Positions 43,773-52,698 are shown, numbered from the stretch's first letter. The stretch: DNA of 64,000 nucleotides from SZAS-18 sp038322235 (GCA_038322235.1 JBBQFQ010000026.1:3477-67476), one strand, 5' to 3'. Notes: generated by a model from the sequence alone, not told the origin. Numbers and translations are program-made.

Positions 43773-44489
43773 ATGCGCCCGTTTCCCCTGTTCGGAGTGG
43801 TGCACGCCGTCATTCTGACGATCACGATCGTTACGCCCCTGTTGCTCGCGGCGGTGGCCCGCCGCTCCCGGTGGGCGGCAAGGGGCATCGGCCCGGCGCT
43901 CGCAGGCATCCTGATCGTTCAGAAACTCGTGGGTCTGGCGCTTGCCGTGGCTGACCCTGCGCTTCGCGCCGCGGATTGCCTGCCGATGCACCTCTGCGAT
44001 TGGGCGGCGTTTGCGGTGATCTTTGCGCTCCTCTGGCACGGGCCGCTCGCGTTCGAACTGGCGTGGTTCTGGGGTCTTGCCGGGACGTTCCAGGGAATCC
44101 TGACGCCGGATTTGCGGACCGGTTGGACGGACCTGCGCACCTGGCTCTTCTTCGTGTCGCACTGCGGAATCGTCGCGGGGGCCATCTACCTCGCTCTCGG
44201 CTTGCGCTTGCGCCCGCGGCCGGGGGCGATCCTCCGCGTCTTCGCCTGGAGCCAGGTCTACCTCCTCGCGTGCGGGCTGACGAATCTGCTCTGCGCGACG
44301 AACTACGGGTATGTCTGCGCCAAGCCCCTCAGCGCTTCCCTGCTCGACCGTCTCGGCTCCTGGCCGTGGTATCTCCTGAGTCTTGAGGCCCTCGCGCTGA
44401 TCTTCTTTCTCATCCTCCAAATTCCGTTTTGGATCAAGGAAAGGGGTCGGATCCGGGAGGACGCGGCCGGTCGGGCTGATCGTGCGTGA
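43773..44489 (+). CDS. YwaF/TIGR02206-type integral membrane protein
   Basis: A 238-residue protein with about seven transmembrane helices. 'HLCDWAAFAVIFAL', 'FWGLAGTFQGILTPDL' and 'NYGYVCAKPLSASLLDRLGSWPWYLLSLE' are typical of the TIGR02206 family. No function is established. Start ATG 43773. It is followed by the DUF421 gene after 42 bases on the same strand. Confidence 0.82.
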   Translation: MRPFPLFGVVHAVILTITIVTPLLLAAVARRSRWAARGIGPALAGILIVQKLVGLALAVADPALRAADCLPMHLCDWAAFAVIFALLWHGPLAFELAWFWGLAGTFQGILTPDLRTGWTDLRTWLFFVSHCGIVAGAIYLALGLRLRPRPGAILRVFAWSQVYLLACGLTNLLCATNYGYVCAKPLSASLLDRLGSWPWYLLSLEALALIFFLILQIPFWIKERGRIREDAAGRADRA

Positions 44490-44531
44490 TTCACATCGAC
44501 GTCCGACCCCGACCGCCGCAAGCTCCCCGGC

Positions 44532-45020
44532 ATGTGGACCCTTGCATTGCCGTGGTGGGAATTTGTCGTTCGCGGCGTGATCGTTTACGTCTTCCTCCTC
44601 GTGCTTCTCCGGGTGACGGGGAAACGTCAGGTCGGGCAACTGGCGCCGTTCGATCTGGTGCTGCTCCTCGTACTCTCGAACGCCGTCCAGAATGCGATGA
44701 ACGGCGGCGACAATTCCGTGATTGGCGGGGTGATTTCCGCGACGACTCTGGTGGCGCTCAACTTCGGCCTCGGCTTCATCACGTACCGGAGCAAGAAGCT
44801 CGAAGCTCTCATCGAGGGACGCCCCCAAGTTCTGGTTCACAACGGCAAGCTGTACGAGGATGTCATGCGCTCCGCCCAGCTCACGCATCACGAGCTCAAC
44901 GCCGCGCTGCGACAGGCGGGCTGCAGCGCGATCTGCGATGTGCAATCCGCCATCCTCGAGAACAACGGCTCGATTAGCGTGATTCCGCGCAAGGACTCGG
45001 AGGATACGGCAGCGGAGTAG
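44532..45020 (+). CDS. DUF421 (YetF-like) membrane protein
   Basis: A 162-residue protein with two or three membrane helices in the N-terminal half ('VIVYVFLLVLLRVTGKR', 'LVLLLVLSNAVQNAM') and the conserved 'RVTGKRQVGQLAPFDLVLLL' of DUF421. The C-terminal soluble domain ('LIEGRPQVLVHNGKLYED', 'ELNAALRQAGCSAICDVQSA') is the YetF fold. Function is uncertain; homologues occur in spore and stress contexts in Bacillus. Confidence 0.88.
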   Translation: MWTLALPWWEFVVRGVIVYVFLLVLLRVTGKRQVGQLAPFDLVLLLVLSNAVQNAMNGGDNSVIGGVISATTLVALNFGLGFITYRSKKLEALIEGRPQVLVHNGKLYEDVMRSAQLTHHELNAALRQAGCSAICDVQSAILENNGSISVIPRKDSEDTAAE

Positions 45021-45147
45021 GGGAGCCGCGCCGAGGCCCGCATCCGTTAATCTCCTCCGGTGGGAGCGTCCGTTCGAGAACCCGCGAGGATGCGGGGCAT
45101 CCGCACGATGAGCGGCGTCCGGCCCTCCGGAACGGAGTTCGAAGCGG

Positions 45148-45166
45148 GAGAGAGCCGCGCTCTCTC
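45148..45166. terminator. Hairpin between convergent DUF421 and PstS-like genes
   Basis: A perfect eight-base stem GAGAGAGC/GCTCTCTC with a CGC loop. It lies 128 bases after the DUF421 stop and 56 bases from the PstS-like stop on the other strand. A second, smaller hairpin (GGATGC-GGG-GCATCC) lies near 45089-45103. Neither has a T-tract. Confidence 0.4.
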
Positions 45167-45221
45167 GTCCGGTACGCTGATGCGAATCCAGCTGCCGGTG
45201 GCGGCTGGGGGTAACCACCGA

Positions 45222-46448
45222 TTAGTTGCTCCAGAGTTTGTACGGGCGCTTCGTCGGGCTTACCTCAGGAGTGGGAGCAGGCGTCGGAGGCGCCTTCTTG
45301 GGGGGTTCGGCCGCCTCGCGCTCCACGGGCCGGGGTTTGGGCCGGGGGGTCCTCGGAGCGACTTCCCGCTGGCGCGCCGGCGCTTCCTCCCGGGCGGCTG
45401 GCGTGGGCGCCGGGGCCGGCGTGGCCACCGGGGTTGGTGTCACCACTGGCGCCACTTCCGGAGCCTTCAACGAGACGAAACCGCTGGCTGTCACTGCCGC
45501 TTCCCCGGCGGGAGATTGAGCGTATCGCGCGAGTTTGCCGGCGAGGGCGGCGTCAGGACCAGCGGCCGTGTAAAGGTACAACCTCCGGGTCAACGGATAC
45601 TCCGCGCTGCGCATCGCTCCGGCCTCGGGTTTCACGAGTTTCGGCGGCGTTGCGCCATCAGAGATCGCGAGCACGCGCGCCTTCCCAACGTACGGCAGGG
45701 CCACAAAGCCAATCCCGCGGGGGTCCTCGACCAGCGCGTCGGTCAGCGCCTTGTTATCGCCGTAGCGCGGCGTTTCCGCGGCGATCTCCTCATTTCCGAG
45801 GATCACGGTCTGAAACGTCTGCGTCGTTCCTGATTTCGCATCGCGGGCGTAGAGATGAATTGCGCCGGCCGCCCCAAATTCCTCCCAGGAACTGGCCTTG
45901 CGGGTGAAGAGCGTCTTAAGCTGACCGCGCGTTAGGGCCTCGATCGGGTTCGTCGGGTGGACGATAACGGCGATGGCATCCAATGCGATCGCATGTTCGC
46001 AATCGGGGGAGCGCATGTCTCCGAGCTTGGCGAGACGGGCGACTTCCGGATCGTTGACCCGGCGGGTGCTCATGGCGACGTCCGCAAAGCCCTGACTGAG
46101 CGCGGCGATCGCGGCGTCGGGATCGCAATACTCCACGTGCACGCCCGTAGAAGTCGTACTGCCCTTCGGGTGTCCCACGATGGCGTAGCTCAACCCGTCC
46201 GGTGCGGTGATTTTGCGAAGGTCCGTCCATCCCTCGGACTTCAGGAAGTCCTGAACGATGTTGCCCATCAACGCGGTCCCGATGGTGTTGGAGCCGAGGA
46301 TTCGGAGCGCGAAAGTCTTCGGTGCCTCCTCCGCGGGATCGGCGCCCGGCAGGACCGCGGCGCTCAACGCGAGCACGAGCGAGCCGGCGAGGATCGTGGG
46401 GGATTTCAGTCGGTGGCGGAAGCTGGAGGCCAGTCGGTCAAAACGCAT
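45222..46448 (-). CDS. PstS-like phosphate-binding protein with proline-rich tail
   Basis: A 408-residue exported substrate-binding protein. ATG 46448 leads into a long signal region ('ILAGSLVLALSAAVLPGA'). The PBP-like domain begins 'LRILGSNTIGTALMGNIVQDFL' and contains the PstS signatures 'FADVAMSTRRV', 'AIALDAIAVIVHPTNPIEALT', 'LKTLFTR', 'SGTTQTFQTVIL' and 'DPRGIGFVALPYVG'. The last 70 residues are very rich in Pro, Ala, Thr and Arg (blocks such as 'TPTPVATPAPAPTPAA'), ending in 'RPYKLWSN'. PstS itself normally lacks such a tail. No pst transporter genes are adjacent. Another anion or a signalling role is possible. Confidence 0.82.
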   Translation of the reverse strand: MRFDRLASSFRHRLKSPTILAGSLVLALSAAVLPGADPAEEAPKTFALRILGSNTIGTALMGNIVQDFLKSEGWTDLRKITAPDGLSYAIVGHPKGSTTSTGVHVEYCDPDAAIAALSQGFADVAMSTRRVNDPEVARLAKLGDMRSPDCEHAIALDAIAVIVHPTNPIEALTRGQLKTLFTRKASSWEEFGAAGAIHLYARDAKSGTTQTFQTVILGNEEIAAETPRYGDNKALTDALVEDPRGIGFVALPYVGKARVLAISDGATPPKLVKPEAGAMRSAEYPLTRRLYLYTAAGPDAALAGKLARYAQSPAGEAAVTASGFVSLKAPEVAPVVTPTPVATPAPAPTPAAREEAPARQREVAPRTPRPKPRPVEREAAEPPKKAPPTPAPTPEVSPTKRPYKLWSN

Positions 46449-46538
46449 GGTCGCAAAGGTGAGGGGAAGTGGAGGAACAACGATGGGGAATCGACGCGGC
46501 GCCACTGCGAATGCCGCAAATTTTCAAGACGCCTGCGG

Positions 46539-47387
46539 TCAACGCTTTCCGGGTGCGATGTAGCCGAGTAGACGCGCCAGGGTCTCCCGCATTTTTGGCC
46601 GCGGAACGATCAGATCGATCAAGCCGTGGTCCTGCAAAAATTCGGCCGTCTGAAAATCCGGTGGCAGGTCCTGATGGGTGGTTTCCTTGATCACGCGTCG
46701 GCCGGCAAAGCCGATCATCGCTTTCGGTTCGGCGATATGCAGATCACCCAGCGTCGCGAAGCTCGCGGTCACACCGCCGGTCGTCGGATGGGTGAGGATG
46801 GAAATGAACGGCAGCCCCGCCTTGGCATGGAGAGCGAGCGCGCCACTCGTCTTCGCCATCTGCATGAGTCCGTACATGCCTTCATACATCCGCGCGCCGC
46901 CGCTCTGGCTGATGCAAATTGCCGCGCATCCGCGCTCGGTGGCTCCCTCTATGTTGCGGGTGATTTTTTCGCCAACTACGGACCCCATCGACCCCCCGAG
47001 GAATTCGAAGTCCATCACCGAGATGCCGAGCGGAACGGTCTCGATCGCTCCAAAGCCCGTGACGACGGCATCACTCAATCCAGTTTTCTTCTTGTTCGCC
47101 GCGAGGCGATCCTTGTACGAAGCCGCGCCCTTGAAGCCCAGCATGTCGGTCGATTCGAGCGTCGCGTCCGTCTCCTCAAACGTGCCGGGGTCGAGCAGAT
47201 GGTCGAGCCGTTCGCGCGCGCCAATCGGGAAATGGTGCCCGCAGGACGAGCAAACGCGCTGATTCTGGTCGAGTTCGAGATTGTGCAAGACGGTCCCGCA
47301 GTCCGGACACTTCGTCCACAACCCCTCGGGCATTTGGCGCTTTTTGCTTCCGTCACCGGAAAAAAGCTTGGGCGGAAAGATCGGCAT
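46539..47387 (-). CDS. accD: Acetyl-CoA carboxylase carboxyltransferase subunit beta
   Basis: Transfers the carboxyl group from carboxybiotin to acetyl-CoA in the first step of fatty acid synthesis, together with AccA (not in the window). The N-terminal zinc ribbon has Cys27, Cys30, Cys46 and Cys49 ('CPDC', 'CSSC'). The crotonase-like domain has 'SGGARMYEGMYGLMQMAKTS', 'HPTTGGVTASFA' and 'IGFAGRRVIKETTHQDLP'. Start ATG 47387 matches 'MPIFPPKLFSGDGSKKRQM'; the frame upstream is not conserved. Length of 282 is normal. Confidence 0.95.
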   Translation of the reverse strand: MPIFPPKLFSGDGSKKRQMPEGLWTKCPDCGTVLHNLELDQNQRVCSSCGHHFPIGARERLDHLLDPGTFEETDATLESTDMLGFKGAASYKDRLAANKKKTGLSDAVVTGFGAIETVPLGISVMDFEFLGGSMGSVVGEKITRNIEGATERGCAAICISQSGGARMYEGMYGLMQMAKTSGALALHAKAGLPFISILTHPTTGGVTASFATLGDLHIAEPKAMIGFAGRRVIKETTHQDLPPDFQTAEFLQDHGLIDLIVPRPKMRETLARLLGYIAPGKR

Positions 47388-47484
47388 GGATTTCGAGCCT
47401 ACGATATCCGAATTCCGCCAATCGGTAGTGGAAAACGCGCGGCCGAATCGAGGAGGCGCAATTGCCCGCGGGAAGGCCGACGGA

Positions 47485-47928
47485 TCAGCGGATCGCAACC
47501 ATTTCGAGCAGACCGCGCTCGGTGCTTTCGTGTTCGAAACGAAACCGGCTGGTCGCGCGACCGTCGCGGACCGGGCCGGGATCGAGCCGGAGTTTCGGGT
47601 AGGAGCTCGCGCGAAAATGCCCCGCGCCATCGTTCCCGCGTTCATGGAGCAGATCGTGGACGAGGACGCTCTCCGCATGGTACACTGGGAAGCAGGTGAA
47701 AATTCGGGATTCGTCTGCCCGCGCCGGGATGAACCGATCCACGCCCTGCGCTTCCCGGCTGGCGTAGTCGCGAAACGTCAGGACGAGGCGGCCGCCAGAA
47801 GGGTGGGGTGCCGGCCCCTTTTCGCGAAAAAAAGTCCGGTTTCGCACCAGAGCGGCGTCCATGCCGCCCGCCAGCCAAGTGTGCAGCGCTGCCAGATGGA
47901 ATTCGTAGTGTGATTGAACCGCGTCCAT
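47485..47928 (-). CDS. Hypothetical protein
   Basis: A 147-residue frame with genuine codon bias (third positions mostly G or C) and no overlap with another gene. It starts at ATG 47928 ('MDAVQSHYEFHLAALHTWLAGG'), with a GTG one codon upstream. It contains 'ARADESRIFTCFPVYHAESVLVHDLLHE', with His and Cys residues that could bind metal, and ends 'RFEHESTERGLLEMVAIR'. No family is recognised. It lies 97 bases upstream of accD on the same strand. Confidence 0.5.
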   Translation of the reverse strand: MDAVQSHYEFHLAALHTWLAGGMDAALVRNRTFFREKGPAPHPSGGRLVLTFRDYASREAQGVDRFIPARADESRIFTCFPVYHAESVLVHDLLHERGNDGAGHFRASSYPKLRLDPGPVRDGRATSRFRFEHESTERGLLEMVAIR

Positions 47929-48075
47929 CACGAATGCTGCCGTGGCTCTGCTGCTTTCTCCACTCGGAGGGAGTGCGGCGGCTCAATTCTGGTTCGCAGC
48001 GAAACTCGCTAAGGGAATTTCCAGTAGTCCGTCCACCAACCGGCAGGGAACATTCCAGCCCCACCCTTCGCAGCC

Positions 48076-48486
48076 ATGCTCATTTCCGTCTTCGCACGCT
48101 CTGCCTTGGTCGGTCTGTCGTTGACGCTTTCCGCACCCGATCTCTTGCCGTCGAACGAATCGCGCGACTACGAGGCTTCCGCTTACATCTCCGGGCTGAA
48201 GGACGGACTGCGCGACTTGGAACGCGGAACGCTGGCGTTCGAGTCATTCGGTTGGCCTCCCGAATCATGTCTCATTTACCGCCGTATGCTCCTCGATCGC
48301 TACGGAATCAAGGAGCGCCGGGTGGCGGGGTGCTGCCCTGGTTGGGCCGAACTTGGCCATGCGGCCGGTTATAACACCGTCATCATACCCGAAATCATCC
48401 ATCGATTTGGGAGCGATGTTCTCGAGCGCACGGCCCTCGATGCCGACCGAGTCTATGAGGAGACCACGTTTCAAGCCGAGGATTGA
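48076..48486 (+). CDS. Exported hypothetical protein
   Basis: A 136-residue protein with an N-terminal hydrophobic segment ('LISVFARSALVGLSLTLSAP') that looks like a signal peptide. The rest is compact: 'SRDYEASAYISGLKDGLRDLERG', 'ESCLIYRRMLLDRYGIKERRVAGC', 'GHAAGYNTVIIPEIIHRFG'. Three cysteines could form a disulfide in the periplasm. The family is not recognised. It lies between minus-strand genes, divergent from the hypothetical gene at 47485-47928. Confidence 0.6.
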   Translation: MLISVFARSALVGLSLTLSAPDLLPSNESRDYEASAYISGLKDGLRDLERGTLAFESFGWPPESCLIYRRMLLDRYGIKERRVAGCCPGWAELGHAAGYNTVIIPEIIHRFGSDVLERTALDADRVYEETTFQAED

Positions 48487-48527
48487 TGGGCATCATTCCC
48501 GCGCCCGGGCGAATTGAGCGACCCGGC

Positions 48528-50156
48528 TCAATTTCCGCGGAGATGTAGTCCCGTCTGGAGCAGCGCGAGCTCCCGATCGCGGGCCGCACCGGCTGCCATC
48601 GCCTCGGCGAGTGAAACGAACTCGAAGGCCACGCGATCATCCGGACGAAGCTGTCCGACGAGCGGCAAATCGGCCCGAATGACGTGCCCGAGCTTCGGAT
48701 AGCCACCAATCGTCTGCGCATCGGCGCCGAGGATGAGCGGATGCCCGTCCGGCGGGACTTGGACCGTCCCGGGGAGGACCGCCGCCGAGATCAGTTCATC
48801 TTGGCTCGTTCGCGGCAGTTCGGCCCCGCAGAGGCGGACGCCCATCCGGTCCGAGCGCGAACTGACGCGGAAATCGAGTCCGCTCAGATCGGCTGGGAAC
48901 CGCTCGCGATGTTCTCCGGGGAGAAGGCGGAGCGTGGTGACGGCCGCGTGAATCGGTCGCAGGTCGTGACCCACCGACCAGGCGGAGCGACGCGCCGGCA
49001 CTCCGGAGCGCGGGGAAAGCGGCAGCCGATCGCCGGCGCGGAGCGCCCGGCCGTGGAATCCACCCACGCCGCTTCGGAGGTCCGTCCCGTGGCTTCCGAG
49101 GCTGAAGTCGATTCCGCCCAACCCGGCGATCGAGAGATAAGCCCGGCAGCCCCTGCGCGCGTGGCCGACGCGCAGGATCGATCCGCGGGGAATGACAACC
49201 GGACGCCACAGGGGGAACGCTGCACCGTCGAGGGTGGTGCGGAAGTCCGCGCCGCAGAGCGCGACCAGCGTCTCCGCTTCGAACTCGAGTTCCGGTCCCG
49301 CCAGCGTGCACTCCAGCTCGAATGCATCGGGGCCCGCCAGCAAATGCGCGATGCCGGCCGAGAGACTGTCCATGGGTCCGCCGCCGGCGACTCCGAGATG
49401 CCGCAGCCCCCGGCGCGGCGCGGCTTGCACCGTGGTCAGCAGCCCCGGCTGCCGCACGAGGATCCCGCGATCGTGACGCTCGGAGACGGGCTCCGCTGGC
49501 GTCGTTTCCGCGGCGGCGAGGCGGGTGAAATCGTCTTCGCTGATGCGCACGAAGCGGACCGCATCACCGGCTTCGAGCAGGGTGGGGGCGTCCTGGATTT
49601 CCGGGCGGAAGAGTCGGCGGGGCGTGCGGCCGATGAGGTTCCAGCCGCCGGGCGACGGCGATGGATAGACGCCGGTCTGAGCACCCCCGATTCCCACCGC
49701 ACCCGCCTCGATGCGCGTCCGCGGGGTCGCGCGGCGCGGAGTGGCGAGCGCTGGATCAAGCCCACTGAGGAAGGGGAAGCCGGGCGCAAACCCGAGCGCA
49801 TCGACGAGGTAGTTTCCCGCGGTGTGCCGCCCGATGACGGCCTCCTCGCTCAAGCCGGTGTGGCGCGCGACGTCCGCGAGATCCGGCGCCAACGGTCCGT
49901 CGTAGCAGACCGGAATCTCCACGGTCCGCACCGCACCTTCCGGGTCGCCGCGCATCGCGCGGAGCGCCGCGTCGACTTCCGCCTCGGAGACGTCCAGCAC
50001 GCCCACCGAGGTAAAGGCCGGAACGAGCTCGAGGTCGCGTCCGGTCACCTCGCGGAGGGCCCGGCTGAAGGCACGCACTTTCGCGCGCGCTTCGGGACCG
50101 ATCTGCCCGCTCAGCGTCACGAGCAGCGAGGTTTCGTTGAGCCGGTCGATGCGCAC
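48528..50156 (-). CDS. 5-oxoprolinase subunit PxpB-PxpC fusion (KipI-KipA type)
   Basis: A 542-residue fusion. The first ~215 residues are PxpB/KipI: 'GFAPGFPFLSGLDPALATPRR', 'IGGAQTGVYPSPSPGGWNLIGRTP'. Residues ~230-542 are PxpC/KipA: 'VRQPGLLTTVQAAPRRGLRHLGVAGGGPMDS', 'LCGADFRTTLDG', 'YLSIAGLGG', 'PPDGHPLILGADAQTIGGYPKLGHVI'. With PxpA these hydrolyse 5-oxoproline to glutamate using ATP. PxpA (LamB/YcsF) is not in the window. The frame is open upstream, but GTG 50156 fits the PxpB start and leaves an 81-base divergent region to the HMG-CoA lyase gene. The start remains uncertain. Confidence 0.87.
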   Translation of the reverse strand: MRIDRLNETSLLVTLSGQIGPEARAKVRAFSRALREVTGRDLELVPAFTSVGVLDVSEAEVDAALRAMRGDPEGAVRTVEIPVCYDGPLAPDLADVARHTGLSEEAVIGRHTAGNYLVDALGFAPGFPFLSGLDPALATPRRATPRTRIEAGAVGIGGAQTGVYPSPSPGGWNLIGRTPRRLFRPEIQDAPTLLEAGDAVRFVRISEDDFTRLAAAETTPAEPVSERHDRGILVRQPGLLTTVQAAPRRGLRHLGVAGGGPMDSLSAGIAHLLAGPDAFELECTLAGPELEFEAETLVALCGADFRTTLDGAAFPLWRPVVIPRGSILRVGHARRGCRAYLSIAGLGGIDFSLGSHGTDLRSGVGGFHGRALRAGDRLPLSPRSGVPARRSAWSVGHDLRPIHAAVTTLRLLPGEHRERFPADLSGLDFRVSSRSDRMGVRLCGAELPRTSQDELISAAVLPGTVQVPPDGHPLILGADAQTIGGYPKLGHVIRADLPLVGQLRPDDRVAFEFVSLAEAMAAGAARDRELALLQTGLHLRGN

Positions 50157-50237
50157 CCCGCGATCGTGCCACGGGCGTCCCCGGTCGGAAACGGAAACGG
50201 GCGCGACGAGCGACGATTCCTGCGCTTTACTCCCGGC

Positions 50238-51191
50238 ATGACGCCCCGGGTCTACCTGCATGACGTCGTCGCGCGCGACGGCTTTCAGTCCCTCGATCGC
50301 TTCGTTCCCACGGACGAGAAGGTCGCGCTCATCGACGAACTCTCCGCGTGTGGGCTGGCGAAGATCGAGGTGACCTCGTTCGTCTCTCCGAAGGCGATCC
50401 CGAATCTGGCCGATGCCGATGAGGTCATGCGCCGGATCAGGCGCGTTCCTGGAAACGAGTACGTCGTGCTCGTCCCCAACGTGCGCGGATTGGAGCGGGC
50501 CATGCCGCATCAGCCCGACGAAGTGAATTTCGTGATGTCCGCGAGTCGCACGCACAACCTGATGAACCTCCGCATGACGCAGGAGCAGTCATTCGCCGCG
50601 CTGCGCGAGATCGTGCGTCTCTGTGCGGGAACTCCGGTCCGCGTGCAGGTGAGTCTCTCCACGACGTTCGGCTGTCCGGTCGAAGGACCAGTGGATCGGG
50701 AGCAGGTTTTCGAGTGGGTGCGGCGCTTCGTCGATGCGGGGGTCGGCGGCATCACCTTGGCGGATACGACCGGCATGGCCAATCCGACGCAAGTCGAGGA
50801 GATGACCGAGCGCTATTTCGCCGCGGCGGCCCAGACCGATCTCACGCTCCACTTTCACAACACGCGCGGGGTGGGTCTCGCCAACGTGTGCGCCGGCGTG
50901 CGCGCGGGAGCGAATCGCTTTGACGCCTCGCTCGGCGGTCTCGGCGGGTGTCCCTACGCGCCGGGCGCGAGCGGAAACATCTGCACCGAGGACACCGCGC
51001 ACATGTTGCGGGAGATGGGGTTGGAGACCGGAGTGGATCTGCGCGGCTTGGTCGCCGCGTCTCGCCGTCTCTCCGCGATCACGGCTCAGGCCACTCCCGG
51101 CCAGGTCGCCAAAGCCGGACTCGTGGAAGACCTGCATCCCGAGCCGGACTGGCTGGCGGACGTGCGCGCGAAGGCGGAAGCGAAATCCTGA
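50238..51191 (+). CDS. mvaB: Hydroxymethylglutaryl-CoA lyase
   Basis: Cleaves HMG-CoA to acetoacetate and acetyl-CoA, the last step of leucine degradation. The 317-residue TIM barrel has the N-terminal 'VVARDGFQSLDRFVPTDEKVALID' (Arg-Asp metal and substrate site), 'IEVTSFVSPKAIPNLADADE', 'LSTTFGCPVEG', the metal His motif 'LHFHNTRGVGLANV' and the active-site loop Cys in 'GGLGGCPYAPGASGN'. The loop and all metal ligands are intact. Start ATG 50238. It is divergent from the PxpBC fusion and convergent with the thiolase gene. Confidence 0.93.
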   Translation: MTPRVYLHDVVARDGFQSLDRFVPTDEKVALIDELSACGLAKIEVTSFVSPKAIPNLADADEVMRRIRRVPGNEYVVLVPNVRGLERAMPHQPDEVNFVMSASRTHNLMNLRMTQEQSFAALREIVRLCAGTPVRVQVSLSTTFGCPVEGPVDREQVFEWVRRFVDAGVGGITLADTTGMANPTQVEEMTERYFAAAAQTDLTLHFHNTRGVGLANVCAGVRAGANRFDASLGGLGGCPYAPGASGNICTEDTAHMLREMGLETGVDLRGLVAASRRLSAITAQATPGQVAKAGLVEDLHPEPDWLADVRAKAEAKS

Positions 51192-51208
51192 TCAGGGCTG
51201 ACCGCAGC

Positions 51209-51240
51209 GAGGGACGCGAAGCTTGCGCTCCCTGTCCCTC
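51209..51240. terminator. Hairpin between convergent HMG-CoA lyase and thiolase genes
   Basis: Arms GAGGGAC/GTCCCTC enclose an 18-base loop with partial inner pairing. It starts 18 bases after the lyase stop codon. No T-tract follows, so it is a candidate only. Confidence 0.4.
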
Positions 51241-51283
51241 TTCAGTGCCGAAGAATAAATTTTCGCAGTTCCGCGGCGGACCG

Positions 51284-52522
51284 CTACTCCGCGCCCCAGA
51301 TCGTGACGATGCTGGTCGTCAGGCTGCCGCCCATGTTGAACGTCACGTAGGTCTTCGCGTCGGCGATCTGCCGCGCCCCGCCCTCGCCGCGCAGCTGGGT
51401 GAACGCCTCGGTGACCTGCCGCACGCCGGTCGCGCCGACGGGATGCCCATCGGCGATGAGCCCGCCGCCGGGATTGATCGGGATCACCTTGCCGGCCGGT
51501 GTCGGCAGGCCGAGCGATTCGCGCACCTGGGGAAGCGCCGTCCGGCCGCTCGCCACGAGCTCGCCCCCGCCGCCCGTGGGCGCGAGACCGAGGAGTTCGC
51601 TCGCGATGATCTCCGTGATGGAAAAGCAATCGTGGACGTCGATCCCGTCCGCGTCGTTCGCCTGCATTCCGGCCATCGCATAGGCGCGGTCGGCGGCCTT
51701 CCGCGCGATCGGAAATTCGGGCATCTGCTTGTCTTCCAGGCGGAGATGATCCGTCGACACCCCATAGCCGCGGAGCCGCACGCGCTTCCCCTTTAGCCCG
51801 AGCTTCGAGAGCATCCGGCCGGAGACGAGGACGATCGCCGCACCGCCGTCCGTGATCTGGGAGCAATCGGTCAGACGGAGGGGACCCGCGATCGTCGGAT
51901 TCTTCTCCGTCACCGCGTTGGCATAAGTCGGAGAGACCGTGTTGTCGCGCATCTGTGCGAGCGGGTTCAAACGGGAGTGCGCGTAGTTTTTCGCGGCGAC
52001 GAGGGCGAGCTGATCGTCCGTCAATCCGCACTTCGCCTTGTGCGATTCCGCGATGCGACCAAACAGCTTTGGGAACATGAAGTCGCCGAAGTGCGGCCGC
52101 TCATGATGGAAATCCCCCGCGGCCGCGAGGACGTCGCCCCCCTCGGCGCTGGACATGGTCTTCTGCTGTTCGGCCCCGACGACGAGCACGGCGTCATGAA
52201 TGCCGCCGGCGATCAATTGAATGGCCTGGACCACGGCCAGTCCACCGGAGCCACACGCCCCTTCGACGTGCGAGGTCGGCAGACCACGGAGCGATTCGTC
52301 GAGCTCCGTCAGGATCGCGCCGAGATGGAGCTGCCGGGTGAAGAGGCCCGCGGCGAAATTTCCCACGATCCCCGCGCCGAGATCCGAGGGCGCGAGACCG
52401 GATTGCTGCAACGCATCCCGGGCCGGTTCGAGGATCGTGTCACGGATGGACTTGCCTTCCTTCTTGAAGTTGCGCTTGAAGTCGGTGCGGGCGGCGGAGA
52501 GGAGATAGACGGGCTCGGACAT
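51284..52522 (-). CDS. Thiolase family protein (SCP-x-like acyl-CoA acetyltransferase)
   Basis: A 412-residue thiolase. The nucleophile Cys lies in 'VEGACGSGGLAVVQAIQLI' (near 90), the second catalytic element is 'DVHDCFSITEIIASELLGL', and 'ADGHPVGATGVRQV' holds the C-terminal His. The final 'NMGGSLTTSIVTIWG' replaces the usual CGGG motif, as in SCP-x-type thiolases. It may condense or cleave acetoacetyl-CoA or longer 3-ketoacyl-CoA. Together with HMG-CoA lyase it could close leucine or ketone-body catabolism. Start ATG 52522. Confidence 0.88.
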   Translation of the reverse strand: MSEPVYLLSAARTDFKRNFKKEGKSIRDTILEPARDALQQSGLAPSDLGAGIVGNFAAGLFTRQLHLGAILTELDESLRGLPTSHVEGACGSGGLAVVQAIQLIAGGIHDAVLVVGAEQQKTMSSAEGGDVLAAAGDFHHERPHFGDFMFPKLFGRIAESHKAKCGLTDDQLALVAAKNYAHSRLNPLAQMRDNTVSPTYANAVTEKNPTIAGPLRLTDCSQITDGGAAIVLVSGRMLSKLGLKGKRVRLRGYGVSTDHLRLEDKQMPEFPIARKAADRAYAMAGMQANDADGIDVHDCFSITEIIASELLGLAPTGGGGELVASGRTALPQVRESLGLPTPAGKVIPINPGGGLIADGHPVGATGVRQVTEAFTQLRGEGGARQIADAKTYVTFNMGGSLTTSIVTIWGAE

Positions 52523-52698
52523 GGGAATGAGATGAAGCGGATCGCGCCGGGGGGGACGACGGCGGTGCCGGGGTTGGGGAGAGTCCTAACATGAAACGCG
52601 CGGCCCGTCAGACGGCGGGGCGAATTTTCCGGCGCTTGCCGATGGCCGGCCGAGGCAAACCGCTTGCCCATGGGGCGGAGGCGTCGTTCGCTCCCGTG

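Noticed and set aside
45021..45221. Possible RNA gene in the gap between DUF421 and the PstS-like gene
   Set aside because: Only two small hairpins are visible, with no tRNA or known riboswitch pattern; a terminator function is simpler.
50157..50555. Upstream extension of the PxpB-PxpC frame to 50555
   Set aside because: It runs antisense through the start of HMG-CoA lyase and is not PxpB-like; GTG 50156 gives the family N-terminus.
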